A stretch of DNA of 64,000 bases from Acidobacteriota bacterium (GCA_019239425.1 JAFAZX010000081.1:38721-102720), one strand, 5' to 3'. Shown: positions 28,201 through 37,318, counted from the stretch's first letter. The notes: generated by a model not told the origin, from the letters alone. Program-made: numbers and translations.

Positions 28201-30168
28201 TCAGTTCGCGGCGCGCTCCTGCCTCTTCCCGTCCTTGTTGTCGAGCACCGAGCGCGCGACGGCCAGCGTGGCGAAGGCGCGCGGCGCCTCGCCCTCGAAG
28301 CTGCGTGCGAGGGCGGCCGCGCGCTGCAGCTCCTCGCGCGCGAGCTTGTTGAAGATGTCGTTGAGGTCGAACGACTGCGCCCCGCTGCTCGACGCCATCG
28401 ACATGTTCTTGGTCTGGAAGCGCGTGCTGATGCGACCGTCCTCGCCCGTGTACTCCTTCGCGGCGTTGGCGGCCTTCACCACTTCGAGCATCACCTCCCA
28501 CGTCCGCGGGCGGTCGAGCTCGTAGAGCTGCGTGGCGACGGCGACCAGCGCGCTCACGCGCTCGCGCGACGCCGCGTCGATGCGCTCCTTCGCCTCGGCC
28601 AGAGCCTCGTCGAGAATTTCGACGGCGCGGCCCGGCTCCTGCTTCGAGACGAGGCGCGCGGCCTCGGTCAGAACCCACGCGCGCTGGATGCTCGTCAGAG
28701 TATTCCCGCGCGCGAGCCTGAGCGCCTCGGTCACGTCCTTGTTGTTGACGGCCTCGCGCGCGGCCTCCATGTCGATGTAGGCGCGCAGCTTCTGGCGCGC
28801 GTCCGTGTCCTCGATCTTCGAGAGGAACTCCTCGACGCGCGGGTCTTTCTGCCGCATGGCGTCCAGCACCGCGTCCACGTAGACGGCGTCGCGCTCCTCG
28901 GCCGTCTTCGCGCGGTCGAGGCGCGAGAGCGTCTCGCCGACGCGGTCGCGGTTCGGGTCTTCGGGGGCGAGTCCGCGCGTGAGCGCGTTGTTGCCGGCGC
29001 CGCGCGCCGCCTCGGGCGCGTCGGGCGTGAGCGAAGCCTGCTTGGCGCGCAGGGCCGCAGACCTGTCCGGCGCGTACTGGTCGAAGAGCGGCAGCAGGCG
29101 CGTGATGACCATGTACCAGCCGGCGCGGCCCGACGACGTGCGATCCTGGTCGGGCGTCGGCGTCGGGCGCATGAGCAGCGAAGCGGCCGCGCGGAAGTAG
29201 GCCGCGCGGAGCTGCGGCGAGACGTCGGGCGGCGGCCAGGATTGATTCGGCCCGTTCCCCCACGAGTTCGCGTTCGAGCCGGCGTTGTCCGAGAAGGTCA
29301 TGTAGAGCGTCGGCGAGAAGAGGTAGGAGGCGAGCAGCGAGGCCGTGTTCGCGTCCGACGCGGGGTTCGAGGCGGCGCGCGCCAGCATCGCCGCGTAGCG
29401 CTCGTCGGCCGCCTGCGCGTTCTTCACACGCAGGCGCGTCAGAAACTCGAGTCCGGGCAGCGTGACCGCGCCGAGCGCGGGGTCTGCGAACTGAATCGCG
29501 CGCTCCACGTCGCCGTCCTGCACGAGTTGGCTCGCGAGGCGCAGGCGCTTGGCGACGGCGGGCGGCGTGTCCGTCGGGTCGGGCCGCTGCTGCTGCCCCG
29601 GCTGCGTGCCGCCGCCGGCGTCGGTCGGTCTTTCGTTTGAGGTGGCGGCCGACTCCGCCTCGCGCTTGCGCGCCTCGTCGAGCTTCGTCAGAAACTCTTC
29701 GCCGAGCGCGCGGTCGCGCTTCGCGGCGAGGCGGAGGACTTCGGTGCGGAGGCTCGGCCCCAGCTGGATGGATGAGAAGCCGCGCTCGCGCTGCTGGCGC
29801 GCGCGCTCTTCGGCGACGCGACGGTCTGACTCCGCGTCGGCGGCCTCGGCCTCGTCCCACGCGCGGCGGAAGAGCGTGACGGCCTTCTCGCGCTCGGTGT
29901 CCCACAGGGCGTCGGCCGAGCGCGCCTGCACGCGCGCGCGCAGGGCGGGGTCGCGGAACGTGCGCGCGTCGTCGGCGAGCGCGGAGACGAGCGAGATGGC
30001 GGTCGTGCGCCTAAGCTCGGCCATCGGGTCTGCCGGCTCGGGCGCAGGCTTCTTCGCGGAAGTCTTCGCGGGCTTCGGCTTCGCGGCCTGCGGCTCCTGC
30101 GCCCCGACGCGCGACGGCGAGACGGCCGCGCAGAGTGCGAGGGCCAGCAGCGAGACTCTCTTCGACAT
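28201..30168 (-). CDS. Large secreted helical-repeat protein, paralogue 1
   Basis: 655 aa from ATG 30168 (GGAGG upstream, then signal peptide VSLLALALCAAVSPSRVGAQ). It is a paralogue of the genes at 30292 and 57069. Shared blocks include ARTFRDPALRARVQARSADA, LFRRAWDEAEAAD, LRTEVLRLAAKRDRALGEEF, SGRAGWYMVITRLLPLFDQ and a C-terminal LAVARSVLDNK. The regularly spaced helical pattern (AxxLWxxExxxA, RAWxxEAARLV) suggests an alpha-solenoid. No family name was recognised. It lies in tandem with paralogue 2 on the same strand. Confidence 0.85.
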   Translation of the reverse strand: MSKRVSLLALALCAAVSPSRVGAQEPQAAKPKPAKTSAKKPAPEPADPMAELRRTTAISLVSALADDARTFRDPALRARVQARSADALWDTEREKAVTLFRRAWDEAEAADAESDRRVAEERARQQRERGFSSIQLGPSLRTEVLRLAAKRDRALGEEFLTKLDEARKREAESAATSNERPTDAGGGTQPGQQQRPDPTDTPPAVAKRLRLASQLVQDGDVERAIQFADPALGAVTLPGLEFLTRLRVKNAQAADERYAAMLARAASNPASDANTASLLASYLFSPTLYMTFSDNAGSNANSWGNGPNQSWPPPDVSPQLRAAYFRAAASLLMRPTPTPDQDRTSSGRAGWYMVITRLLPLFDQYAPDRSAALRAKQASLTPDAPEAARGAGNNALTRGLAPEDPNRDRVGETLSRLDRAKTAEERDAVYVDAVLDAMRQKDPRVEEFLSKIEDTDARQKLRAYIDMEAAREAVNNKDVTEALRLARGNTLTSIQRAWVLTEAARLVSKQEPGRAVEILDEALAEAKERIDAASRERVSALVAVATQLYELDRPRTWEVMLEVVKAANAAKEYTGEDGRISTRFQTKNMSMASSSGAQSFDLNDIFNKLAREELQRAAALARSFEGEAPRAFATLAVARSVLDNKDGKRQERAAN

Positions 30169-30196
30169 CGGATACCTCCGAGGGCGACGGACGGGG

Positions 30197-30270
30197 AATG
30201 ATGAATGATGAGTGATGAATGATGAATAAAAAGCCCGCCGCCTTTCATTCATCACTCATCATTCATCATT
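30197..30270. repeat. Heptamer palindrome, TGAATGA family
   Basis: Perfect 26-nt arms (30197-30222, 30245-30270) of TGAATGA with a mirrored TGAGTGA unit, between the two tandem paralogues. Confidence 0.95.
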
Positions 30271-30291
30271 TCAAAGCCGCAGGTTCCAGAA

Positions 30292-32196
30292 TCAGTTGGC
30301 CGCGGCGCGCTCCTGCTTCTTGACGAGGACGGAGCGTGCGACGGCGAGGGTGGCGGCCGAGCGCGCCGCCTCGTTCTTGAGCGTGCGCGCGAGCGAGGAG
30401 GCGCGGTCGAAGTCCTCGCTCGCGAGCGCGGCGAAGACGCCCGCGAGGTTGAAGCCCTGCGCGGAGGAGTTCGAGGTCATCGCCCCGCCGCCCTTGAACT
30501 GCACCCGGACGACCAGCTCGCCGTCCTCGCCCGTGTAGTCGGGCAGGCCGTTGGCAGACTTCACGACCTCGTTCATCAACTCCCAGGCGCGCGCGCGGTC
30601 GAGCGCGACGAGCTGCGTCGCGATGGCCGTCAGCGTGCGGGCGCGTTCGGGCGCGGCGTCGTCGATGCGCTTCGCCTCCTCGACCGCCTGGTCGAGGACT
30701 TCGACGGCGCGGCCCGGCTGCTCCTTGCCGAGCAGCCTCGCGATCTCGGTGAAGGCCCAGACGCGCTGGACGTTCGTCAGCTCGTCGGCGCGCGCGAGTT
30801 TAAGAGCCTCTTCACTGCGCTTCTCCTGGATGGCATCCTGCACGAGCCGGAAGGAGATGACGGCGAGCACCTGCTTGCGCGTGTCTATGTCTTCGATCTT
30901 GTTAGCGTACTCGCGCGCCTGCGCCGCGTCACGCTCAACCATCGACATCGCGGCCTCGAAGTACCAGCGGTCGCGCTCGTTCGCATCCTTCGCGTTCTCG
31001 GCCCGCGTGAGGGCCTCCTGCGCGCGGTCGCGGCCCGGCGGGTCGGGGACGATGCCGCGCGTCAGAATCTCCGAGTCGCGCTCGCCGCCGATGTTAGCCG
31101 TCTCCTGCATGAGCTGCGACTGGCGCGCGCGGATGGCCGGCGCCTTGTCGGGCATGAACTGCTCGAAGAGCGGCGCCATACGCGTCGCGACGACGTAGGC
31201 GCCCATGCGGCCCGAGGTGGAGCGATCCTGCTCGGGCGGCGGCAGCGGGCGGAGGAGGATTTGCGCCGCCGCGTTCAGGAAGGCGGCGCGCACCTTCGGG
31301 TCTACGTCCTGCGGCGGGGCGATGTTGCCGCGGAACTGGCGCGTGTGGCTGCTGCCCGTGGGCTTCACGGTGATGTAGAGGTAAGGCGTGAAGGGGTAGG
31401 ACGAGAGCAGCGAGACCGAGTTGGCGTCGGCCGAAGGGTCGGCGGCAGCGCGCATGAGCAGCGAGTTGAAGCGCTGGTCGGCGGCGGCCACGTTCTTCTC
31501 GCGCAGCGTGTTGAGGAAGTGCATGCCGAAGGTGTTGACGGGGTAGAGCGCGGCGTCCGCGAACTTCAACGCGCTCTCGGTGTCGCCGTCTTCGAGAAGC
31601 TGCTGCGCGAGTTGCAGGCGCTGCGCCATGTAGGTCGGCGGGTCGTCGGGGTTGAAGGGCTGGCCCGAGGCGGCCGGGGCGTTCGCGGCCGCCGCCGCGG
31701 TCGCCTCGCCGGACTCCGCCTTCTTCGACTCGTCCAACTGCGCCAGGAACTCGTTGCCCAACTCGGCGTCGCGCTTCGCGGCGAGCCGCAGGACTTCGCG
31801 GCGCACGCTGCCCGCGACGCGCGACGAAGGCCCCGTGCGCGAAGCGGCGCGGGCGCGCGCCTCGCCGAACTGCTCGTCGGCGGCGGTGGCGTCAGCCCAC
31901 GCGCGGTGGAAGAGGTCGCGCGCCTGCTCCTTCTCCGCATCCCAGAGCACGTCGGCGGCGCGCGCCTGCACGCGCGCGCGCAGGACGGGGTCGCGGAAGG
32001 CGCGGGCGTCGCTGGTCAGCGACGAGACGAGCGAGATGGCCGAGACTCTACGCGATTCGGCCAGGGGGTCTGCGGCTTCCGCCTTCTTCGCGGCCGGCTT
32101 CTTCTGCGCGGCGGGCGGGGCCGGCGTCTGCCCGGCGGCCGGCGCGAACGTCGAAAGGGATAGGGCGAAGGCGAGGAGGCGTGCGGGTCTGTTCAT
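30292..32196 (-). CDS. Large secreted helical-repeat protein, paralogue 2
   Basis: 634 aa from ATG 32196 (GAGGA upstream, signal peptide LLAFALSLSTFAPAAGQ). The ORF track extends to 32628, but that part is antisense to the Nfu gene and to repeats. It shares with paralogues 1 and 3 the blocks SAISLVSSLTSDARAFRDP, RARVQARAADVLW, LFHRAWADATAAD, SGRMGAYVVATRMAPLFEQF, RAWELMNEVVKSANGLPDYT and LAVARSVLVKKQ. Tandem arrangement with paralogue 1 indicates a local duplication. Function unknown; probably periplasmic or outer surface. Confidence 0.85.
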   Translation of the reverse strand: MNRPARLLAFALSLSTFAPAAGQTPAPPAAQKKPAAKKAEAADPLAESRRVSAISLVSSLTSDARAFRDPVLRARVQARAADVLWDAEKEQARDLFHRAWADATAADEQFGEARARAASRTGPSSRVAGSVRREVLRLAAKRDAELGNEFLAQLDESKKAESGEATAAAAANAPAASGQPFNPDDPPTYMAQRLQLAQQLLEDGDTESALKFADAALYPVNTFGMHFLNTLREKNVAAADQRFNSLLMRAAADPSADANSVSLLSSYPFTPYLYITVKPTGSSHTRQFRGNIAPPQDVDPKVRAAFLNAAAQILLRPLPPPEQDRSTSGRMGAYVVATRMAPLFEQFMPDKAPAIRARQSQLMQETANIGGERDSEILTRGIVPDPPGRDRAQEALTRAENAKDANERDRWYFEAAMSMVERDAAQAREYANKIEDIDTRKQVLAVISFRLVQDAIQEKRSEEALKLARADELTNVQRVWAFTEIARLLGKEQPGRAVEVLDQAVEEAKRIDDAAPERARTLTAIATQLVALDRARAWELMNEVVKSANGLPDYTGEDGELVVRVQFKGGGAMTSNSSAQGFNLAGVFAALASEDFDRASSLARTLKNEAARSAATLAVARSVLVKKQERAAAN

Positions 32197-32237
32197 CTTT
32201 TCGTCCTCTGTCTGAAGATGGGCCTGTCGGGACATGC

Positions 32238-32311
32238 ACAAGCCCCCGGATAGACGGAGACCTGCGCTCGGACTGAGTTGGAGGGGTAAACGTCCTCGCG
32301 CGGGGGCTTGT
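32238..32311. repeat. Hairpin upstream of paralogue 2
   Basis: Perfect 11-nt arms ACAAGCCCCCG (32238-32248) and CGGGGGCTTGT (32301-32311) enclose 52 nt, in the leader of the minus-strand gene starting at 32196. It could be a leader structure or a decayed repeat. Confidence 0.55.
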
Positions 32312-32330
32312 TCCAAAAAAAGCCGGAGGG

Positions 32331-32398
32331 AAGGGGGCTGGGTGCTGGGTGAAGACAGATTCTTCCCCGGCACCCAACACCTAACACCCAGCACCCTT
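32331..32398. repeat. Heptamer palindrome, GGTGCTG family
   Basis: 21-nt arms (32331-32351, 32378-32398) pair with a few mismatches. The right side carries extra CACCTAA-type units. It abuts the stop codon of the Nfu gene. Confidence 0.85.
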
Positions 32399-32968
32399 CT
32401 ATACGGCGATGACTTCAATGTCGGGGTCGATCTCCTGGCGGATGAGGCCCTCGATGCCGAGGAGCGTGCCGGAGAGGGAACTCGGGCAACTGCCGCAGGC
32501 GCCCTGGTAGCGGATGGTGAGCGTCTTGTCGTTGAGCGAGAGCACTTCGAGCCAGCCGCCGTCGGAGGCGAGGTAGGGGCGCACCTTCTCGTCGAGAATC
32601 TCGTTGATGCGCGCGAGGCGCGGGTCATCGCTCATGAGCGCGCCGAGCGGGCCGCCGACGCCGGCGGGCTGCGGGGCGGCGGCGCCGCCGTTCGAGGCCA
32701 CGGACGCGGCCGCGCGGATGGGCACGGCGAGGCGCGGCAGCAGGTCGTCCCAGTCGGCCTCGTCCGTCTTCTCGACCGTGACCATCCTGTCCATGTAAAA
32801 GACGGACGAGACGTCGCCCACGTCGAAGAGCGGGCCGGCCAGAGCGTCTCCGGCAGCCTCGGCGGCGCTGTGGAACGAGCGGGTCGTGCCGGCCGTCACC
32901 GGCTCCTTCAGGATGAACTTGACGGCGTTCGGGTTCGGCGTCTCTTCGATGTTATCAATCTTCGGCAT
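32399..32968 (-). CDS. NifU/Nfu-type Fe-S cluster scaffold protein
   Basis: 189 aa. The N-terminal Nfu_N domain ([37 protein letters not shown]) is joined by an Ala/Gly linker to a C-terminal NifU domain ([20 protein letters not shown]) with the cluster-binding CGSCPSS motif (CxxC). It carries and delivers Fe-S clusters to apoproteins in the cytoplasm. Both domains and the total length are normal for the family. Confidence 0.93.
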   Translation of the reverse strand: MPKIDNIEETPNPNAVKFILKEPVTAGTTRSFHSAAEAAGDALAGPLFDVGDVSSVFYMDRMVTVEKTDEADWDDLLPRLAVPIRAAASVASNGGAAAPQPAGVGGPLGALMSDDPRLARINEILDEKVRPYLASDGGWLEVLSLNDKTLTIRYQGACGSCPSSLSGTLLGIEGLIRQEIDPDIEVIAV

Positions 32969-33060
32969 TCTTTAAACCTCTCCCTTACGGATAAAAACTT
33001 CACTCAAATCAGGACGGCGCGTGCAGCGTCTGAACGTTTTGTCTGATTTTCGCCGGGCAC

Positions 33061-33089
33061 ATTATAACCTGTTTCGGCCGCCGGTCTAA
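33061..33089 (-). promoter_or_regulatory. Promoter for the Nfu gene
   Basis: On the minus strand: TTAGAC, 17-nt spacer, perfect TATAAT (33061-33066), about 90 nt upstream of the ATG. Confidence 0.6.
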
Positions 33090-33163
33090 GTGAGGCGAAG
33101 GCACGACTTCCGGGACTGCCGTTGATAGTACCAATCCGCACCCACGGGGGGGCAAAATTTAAT

Positions 33164-33192
33164 TTGTCAAAAGGGGAAAGTAGGCGTATAGT
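33164..33192 (+). promoter_or_regulatory. Promoter for bshA
   Basis: TTGTCA, 17-nt spacer, TATAGT: a good sigma70-type promoter directed toward bshA, with a ~200-nt leader. Confidence 0.65.
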
Positions 33193-33193
33193 T

Positions 33194-33275
33194 CTGGCTC
33201 TCGCTTGTCCCCCCTTCGCAGGTGAGACAAGTTGAGACGAGAGGCAGACGGTAGCGAGGGCCGGCTGCCTCTTGC
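33194..33275 (+). ncRNA. Structured leader or small RNA upstream of bshA
   Basis: Directly after the promoter, GGCTCTCGCT can pair with AGCGAGGGCC (9 of 10), enclosing CTTGTC/GACAAG. The downstream strand of the outer stem also lies in the loop of an alternative GAGGCAG/CTGCCTC hairpin. Mutually exclusive stems of this kind are seen in regulatory leaders. No known family was recognised. Confidence 0.35.
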
Positions 33276-33281
33276 TATATT

Positions 33282-33390
33282 CAGTAGGCAGTAGACAGTA
33301 GACAGTAGGCGGCAGGCCGGTTTGAGCGGCTGGCCCTTCGACGACGGAAGGGCTTTTAACTGCCTGCTGCCATCTGCTTACTGCCTACTT
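33282..33390. repeat. Degenerate heptamer palindrome, CAGTAGG family, with nested hairpin
   Basis: 30-nt arms near 33282-33312 and 33360-33390 match at about 23 positions, the most diverged member seen. The centre holds GCCCTTC/GAAGGGC followed by TTTT, a terminator-like hairpin. Confidence 0.8.
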
Positions 33391-33395
33391 TCATT

Positions 33396-34541
33396 ATGAA
33401 CATCGGAATCACTGTCTACCCGACCTACGGCGGGAGCGGCATCGTCGGCTCGGAGCTGGGGAAGGAGCTGGCCGAGCGCGGGCACACGGTGCACTTCATC
33501 TCTTCGGCCCTGCCGACGCGGCTCACGCAACTGAACGAGCGCGTGCGCTTCCACGAAGTCGAGATGATGTCGTACCCGCTCTTCGAGCACCAGCCTTACA
33601 CGCTGGCGCTCGCGACGAAGATGGCCGACGTGGCCGAGACGGAAGACCTCGACCTGCTCCACGTCCACTACGCCATCCCGCACTCGATCAGCGCCATCCT
33701 CGCGCGCGAGTCCCTGAAGCCGCGGAGGACGCTGCCCGTCGTGACGACCTTGCACGGGACGGACATCACGCTCGTCGGCGCCGACCGCTCGTACCTGCCC
33801 ATCACGCGCTACGGCATCGCGCAGTCGGACGGCGTCACCGCCGTCTCCCACTACCTCAAGCAGGCGACGGCCGAGACCTTCCAGTTCGAGCACATCGCCG
33901 TCATCCCGAACTTCATCTGCGCGAGCGACTACAGCCGCAAGCCGAAGGAGGAGCTGCGCCGCGAGCTGTCCCCCAACGGCGAGCCCCTGCTCTGCCACGT
34001 CTCGAACTTCCGCCCCGTGAAGCGCCCCGTGGACTGCGTGGAGATTCTGGCGCGCGTGCGCGCCAAGGGCGTGGGCGCGCGGCTCGTGATGGTGGGCGAC
34101 GGCAGCGAGCGCAGCCGGGCCGAGCACCGCGCGCGGTGCCTGAACGTCGAGCGTCACTGCTCGTTCGTCGGCAAGCAGCCGCGCATCACCGACTACCTCT
34201 CGGTCTCGGACGTGCTGCTCCTGCCCTCGGAGCAGGAGTCCTTCGGACTCGCCGCGCTCGAAGCGCTCGCGTGTGAAGTCCCCGTCATCGCTTCTCGCGT
34301 CGGCGGCATCCCCGAGGTCGTGGACGACGGCTCGACGGGCTGCCTCGCCGAAGTGGGCGACGTGGAGAAGATGAGCGACTGCGCCGCGCGCCTGCTCGCG
34401 GACGAACGCTTGCGGCGCGAGATGGGGCGGCGCGCGCGCGCGTCGGCCGTCGGCCGCTACAGCACCGACCTGGTCATCCCGCAGTACATCGAATTCTATG
34501 AGCGCGTCATCGCCGCTTCGAAAGAGAACCCCTCGAAGTAA
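33396..34541 (+). CDS. bshA: N-acetyl-alpha-D-glucosaminyl L-malate synthase BshA
   Basis: GT4 glycosyltransferase for the first step of bacillithiol synthesis (UDP-GlcNAc + L-malate). 381 aa, family length. Seen: the BshA opening IGITVYPTYGGSGIVGSELG, HVHYAIPHSISA, VTTLHGTDITLVGADRSY, VIPNFICASDY and the C-terminal donor site LLLPSEQESFGLAALEALAC with VIASRVGGIPEVV. The ATG lies 5 nt after a repeat arm and has no Shine-Dalgarno sequence. The 3' end overlaps nth by 44 nt. Confidence 0.95.
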   Translation: MNIGITVYPTYGGSGIVGSELGKELAERGHTVHFISSALPTRLTQLNERVRFHEVEMMSYPLFEHQPYTLALATKMADVAETEDLDLLHVHYAIPHSISAILARESLKPRRTLPVVTTLHGTDITLVGADRSYLPITRYGIAQSDGVTAVSHYLKQATAETFQFEHIAVIPNFICASDYSRKPKEELRRELSPNGEPLLCHVSNFRPVKRPVDCVEILARVRAKGVGARLVMVGDGSERSRAEHRARCLNVERHCSFVGKQPRITDYLSVSDVLLLPSEQESFGLAALEALACEVPVIASRVGGIPEVVDDGSTGCLAEVGDVEKMSDCAARLLADERLRREMGRRARASAVGRYSTDLVIPQYIEFYERVIAASKENPSK

Positions 34542-35250
34542 CGCCGCGCGCCCCTCGTCGGCGGTCGAGGAATGGGTCGCGAAGGTCTCCGAGGAGAAGC
34601 CGGTTCGCTACATCGTCCAGAACCTTGAGCGCGCCTACGGCGTGCCCGAGAACAAGTGGACGGACTGGGACGTGCTCGACATGCTCGTCGCCGTCATCCT
34701 CTCGCAGGCGACGAGCGACGCCAACAGCGACCGCACCTACGACGCCCTCAAGCGGAGGTTCCCGACGTGGGACTCCGTGCTCCGGGCGCGCGAACAGACG
34801 CTGGTCGAGACGATACGCTTAGGCGGGCTCGCCAACCAGAAGGCCGCGGTCATCCGCGACCTGCTGCGCCAAGTCAAAGAGCGGCACGGCTCGTTCGACC
34901 TCTCGTTCCTGCGCGGCCTGCCCGCGATGGATGCGGTCGAGTACCTCGCGAGTTTCCGCGGCGTCGGCCCGAAGACGGCGGCCTGCACGCTCCTCTTCGC
35001 CTGCGCCACAGAAGTCTTCCCGCTCGACACGCACATCTTCCGCGTGCTCCGCCGCGTCGGCCTCATCCCTCCGAAGTGCGCCGACCGTTTCGCGCACGAG
35101 GTCATGAACCGCCTCGTGCCCGCCGGCAAGTTCTACTCCTTCCACGTCAACCTCATCCGCCACGGCCGCAAGCTCTGCCGCCCGCGCGACCCCGTCTGCG
35201 AGCGCTGCCCCGTCGTCGAGTACTGCGACTACGGCCGCGAGGTTATTTGA
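34498..35250 (+). CDS. nth: Endonuclease III-like DNA glycosylase/AP lyase
   Basis: 250 aa HhH-GPD base-excision enzyme for oxidised pyrimidines. Seen: VILSQATSDANSDRTYDALK, helix-hairpin-helix with catalytic Lys FRGVGPKTAACTLLFAC, catalytic Asp in FPLDTHIFRVLRRVGL, and a C-terminal 4Fe-4S loop CRPRDPVCERCPVVEYC with the Nth spacing C-x6-C-x2-C-x5-C. The N-terminus has ~30 extra residues. The only ATG is at 34498, inside bshA, so the genes overlap by 44 nt. Confidence 0.9.
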   Translation: MSASSPLRKRTPRSNAARPSSAVEEWVAKVSEEKPVRYIVQNLERAYGVPENKWTDWDVLDMLVAVILSQATSDANSDRTYDALKRRFPTWDSVLRAREQTLVETIRLGGLANQKAAVIRDLLRQVKERHGSFDLSFLRGLPAMDAVEYLASFRGVGPKTAACTLLFACATEVFPLDTHIFRVLRRVGLIPPKCADRFAHEVMNRLVPAGKFYSFHVNLIRHGRKLCRPRDPVCERCPVVEYCDYGREVI

Positions 35251-35329
35251 AACTCCCGCCCGACGCCCGGGCCGCAAACTACTCGCGTGAGCCGACGCGC
35301 GGGCCGGCGCGATTTGGGGGCGCGGCCGT

Positions 35330-35358
35330 TTGACCTCCCGACGCTTTCCGCTTACTAT
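35330..35358 (+). promoter_or_regulatory. Promoter upstream of the secreted protein gene at 35619
   Basis: TTGACC, 17-nt spacer, TACTAT. It is followed by a ~255-nt leader. Confidence 0.55.
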
Positions 35359-35618
35359 TTCCGGGCTGACTCCGCCCGGTGGCTACTCATTCGGAACAGT
35401 TTCGCGCACAGTTCGACGGCCGGCATCGATGCCCTTTGACCCGGCCTTCCCTCCCGATGGCTACTCCCGGCCGCGGGCTCTCATTCATAGTTGATTCGCT
35501 TACGGCTTTCTAAGAAGCAATCGGCCCCAACGACTTGAACACGCGTCACCTCACGTCTGTTAAGTCCAGGCTGCACCCAAGCAGTTGAACCGGCGGGCAC
35601 GCCCGTCGCGGAGGGAAA
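35359..35618 (+). other. Long untranslated leader
   Basis: The gap after nth is 368 nt. Beyond the promoter there is no credible ORF. The sequence GGCTACTC occurs twice (near 35380 and 35458) in similar GC-rich contexts. A GGAGGG site lies just before the ATG at 35619. Confidence 0.5.
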
Positions 35619-37220
35619 ATGAGAAAAGCTTTTGCGTCACTGATCACTCTCGTCTTCTGTCTTCTCCTACTACCGGCCGTAGTATTCGGCCAGGGCAACT
35701 CCGACGTGATGAAGCCCGACCACTTCGACAAGACTTCCAAGCCCTTGCGCGAGATGTTCGACCGGCCCGACAAGCCGGAGCCGGCGCGCGGAGGCAAGGA
35801 CTTCGAACCCGGCCGCCCCTCTTCCGTCGGCAACTCTAACCCCTCGGGCGTCGACCCGCTCGCCGGCCAGAACGCCGTCATCGACGCCTACGCGCAGCCG
35901 AAGGCTTCGACCACCGGCGTCCCCGTCGACCCGAGCCGCCGCGTCGCGCCGCCCGACACGACGGGCGACCTCGGGCCGAACCATTACGTCCAGTGGGTCA
36001 ACCTGCGCTACGCCGTCTACACGCTGTCGCGTGACGCCTCGAACAACATCACCGGCTTCAACCTCGTCCCCGGCTTCCCGAAGAACGGCAACACCCTCTT
36101 CCAGGGCTTCGGCGGGCGCTGCGAGTCGGACAATGACGGCGACCCTATCGTCCAGTACGACCAGTTCGCCGACCGCTGGATTCTGACGCAGTTCGCCGTC
36201 ACCGCGACGCCCTACACGCAGTGCGTTGCGGTCTCGACCTCCCCCGACCCGACCGGCACCTACTACCGCTACTCCTACTCGTTCAGTAATAGCTTCAACG
36301 ACTTCCCGAAGATGGGCGTCTGGCGCGACGGGTACTACATCACCTACAACATGTTCAAGAACGGCCGCACCTTCTCGGGCGCGAACGTCTGCGCGCTTGA
36401 GCGCGACAAGATGCTCGTCGGCGCGGCGGCCCGCCAGATCTGCAAGCTGACGACCGCCGCCGCGAGCATCGAGCCGGCCGACATCGAGGGCAGCACGCTG
36501 CCGCCCGCGGGGAGCGCCTGCCCGCTGCTGACCATCGGCACCTCTTCGGTGGGCGCTTTGCGCTACTCGGTGAACTGGACGGCCGGCACCTCGACCTTGA
36601 CGGGGCCGTCCACGGTCGCGGGCGTCGCCACCTTCAGCCGCGCGTGCGGCGGCGGCACCTGCATCCCGCAGCCCGGCACGACGCAGCAGCTCGACTCTCT
36701 CGGCGACCGCCTCAACTACCGCCTCAGCTACCGCAACTTCGGAACCTACGAGACGATGGTCGTCAACCACCCGGTCGCGACGGGCGGCACGAGCGGCATC
36801 CGCTGGTACGAGTTCCGCAACGCCGCGGGCCAGACCCTGGGCAGCGCCAACCCCGTCGTCTTCCAGCAGGGCACGTTCTCGCCCGACGCGACCTACCGCT
36901 GGATGGGCTCGGCCGCGATGGACAAGGCGGGCGGCATCGCCATCGGCTACAACGTGTCGAGCAGTTCTGTCGTCCCCTCGATCCGCTACGCGTACCGCGC
37001 GGCGGGCGACCCCGCGGGCGCGCTCGGCAACGAGACGAACATCCTGACGGGCGGCGGCTCGCAGCAGACGACCCTCGCGCGCTGGGGCGACTACAGCACC
37101 ATCAGCGTCGACCCCGTGGACGGCTGCACGATGGTCTTCACGACCGAGTACCTGCCGGCCAACGGCACCTTCAACTGGACGACCTACATCTACTCGTTCA
37201 AGCTGAGCAGCTGCCAGTAG
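35619..37220 (+). CDS. Large secreted protein, probable beta-propeller
   Basis: 533 aa with signal peptide (LITLVFCLLLLPAVVFGQ). The mature protein has a ~70-residue Pro/Asp-rich start, then a conserved-looking domain: DTTGDLGPNHYVQWVNLRYAVY, DGDPIVQYDQFADRWILTQF, FNDFPKMGVWRDGYYITYNMF, YETMVVNHPVATGG, IRWYEFRNA and RWGDYSTISVDPVDGCTMVF. The spaced W, Y and D motifs suggest a propeller. Proteins of this kind are secreted in several soil phyla. No enzymatic motif was recognised. It is followed by a strong terminator. Confidence 0.85.
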   Translation: MRKAFASLITLVFCLLLLPAVVFGQGNSDVMKPDHFDKTSKPLREMFDRPDKPEPARGGKDFEPGRPSSVGNSNPSGVDPLAGQNAVIDAYAQPKASTTGVPVDPSRRVAPPDTTGDLGPNHYVQWVNLRYAVYTLSRDASNNITGFNLVPGFPKNGNTLFQGFGGRCESDNDGDPIVQYDQFADRWILTQFAVTATPYTQCVAVSTSPDPTGTYYRYSYSFSNSFNDFPKMGVWRDGYYITYNMFKNGRTFSGANVCALERDKMLVGAAARQICKLTTAAASIEPADIEGSTLPPAGSACPLLTIGTSSVGALRYSVNWTAGTSTLTGPSTVAGVATFSRACGGGTCIPQPGTTQQLDSLGDRLNYRLSYRNFGTYETMVVNHPVATGGTSGIRWYEFRNAAGQTLGSANPVVFQQGTFSPDATYRWMGSAAMDKAGGIAIGYNVSSSSVVPSIRYAYRAAGDPAGALGNETNILTGGGSQQTTLARWGDYSTISVDPVDGCTMVFTTEYLPANGTFNWTTYIYSFKLSSCQ

Positions 37221-37237
37221 GCTCTGACTCAAGACGC

Positions 37238-37285
37238 AAAAGTTGGGGGGCGGGCGCGTTCAAGCGTCAGCCCCCCAACTTTTGG
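37238..37285 (+). terminator. Rho-independent terminator
   Basis: Perfect 15-bp stem CAAAAGTTGGGGGGC/GCCCCCCAACTTTTG with an 18-nt loop, 18 nt after the stop at 37220. The T-run is within the stem's 3' arm. Confidence 0.75.
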
Positions 37286-37318
37286 TCTATACTCGTCGCA
37301 GAGAAAGAGGAAGGTCAC

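Larger units (their letters stand above)
32969..33395. other. Divergent non-coding region between Nfu gene and bshA
   Basis: 427 nt with no credible ORF. It holds a minus-strand promoter for the Nfu gene, a plus-strand promoter, a structured ~85-nt leader segment and a degenerate CAGTAGG palindrome reaching to 5 nt before the bshA ATG. Confidence 0.8.

Noticed and set aside
32197-32628. 5' extension of the paralogue 2 ORF
   Set aside because: Antisense overlap with the Nfu gene and repeat DNA; signal peptide and ribosome site mark ATG 32196.
36644-37318. Upstream part of the 394-aa ORF ending at 37828
   Set aside because: Out-of-frame shadow of the secreted gene at 35619; the real gene starts at TTG 37319 after a terminator.
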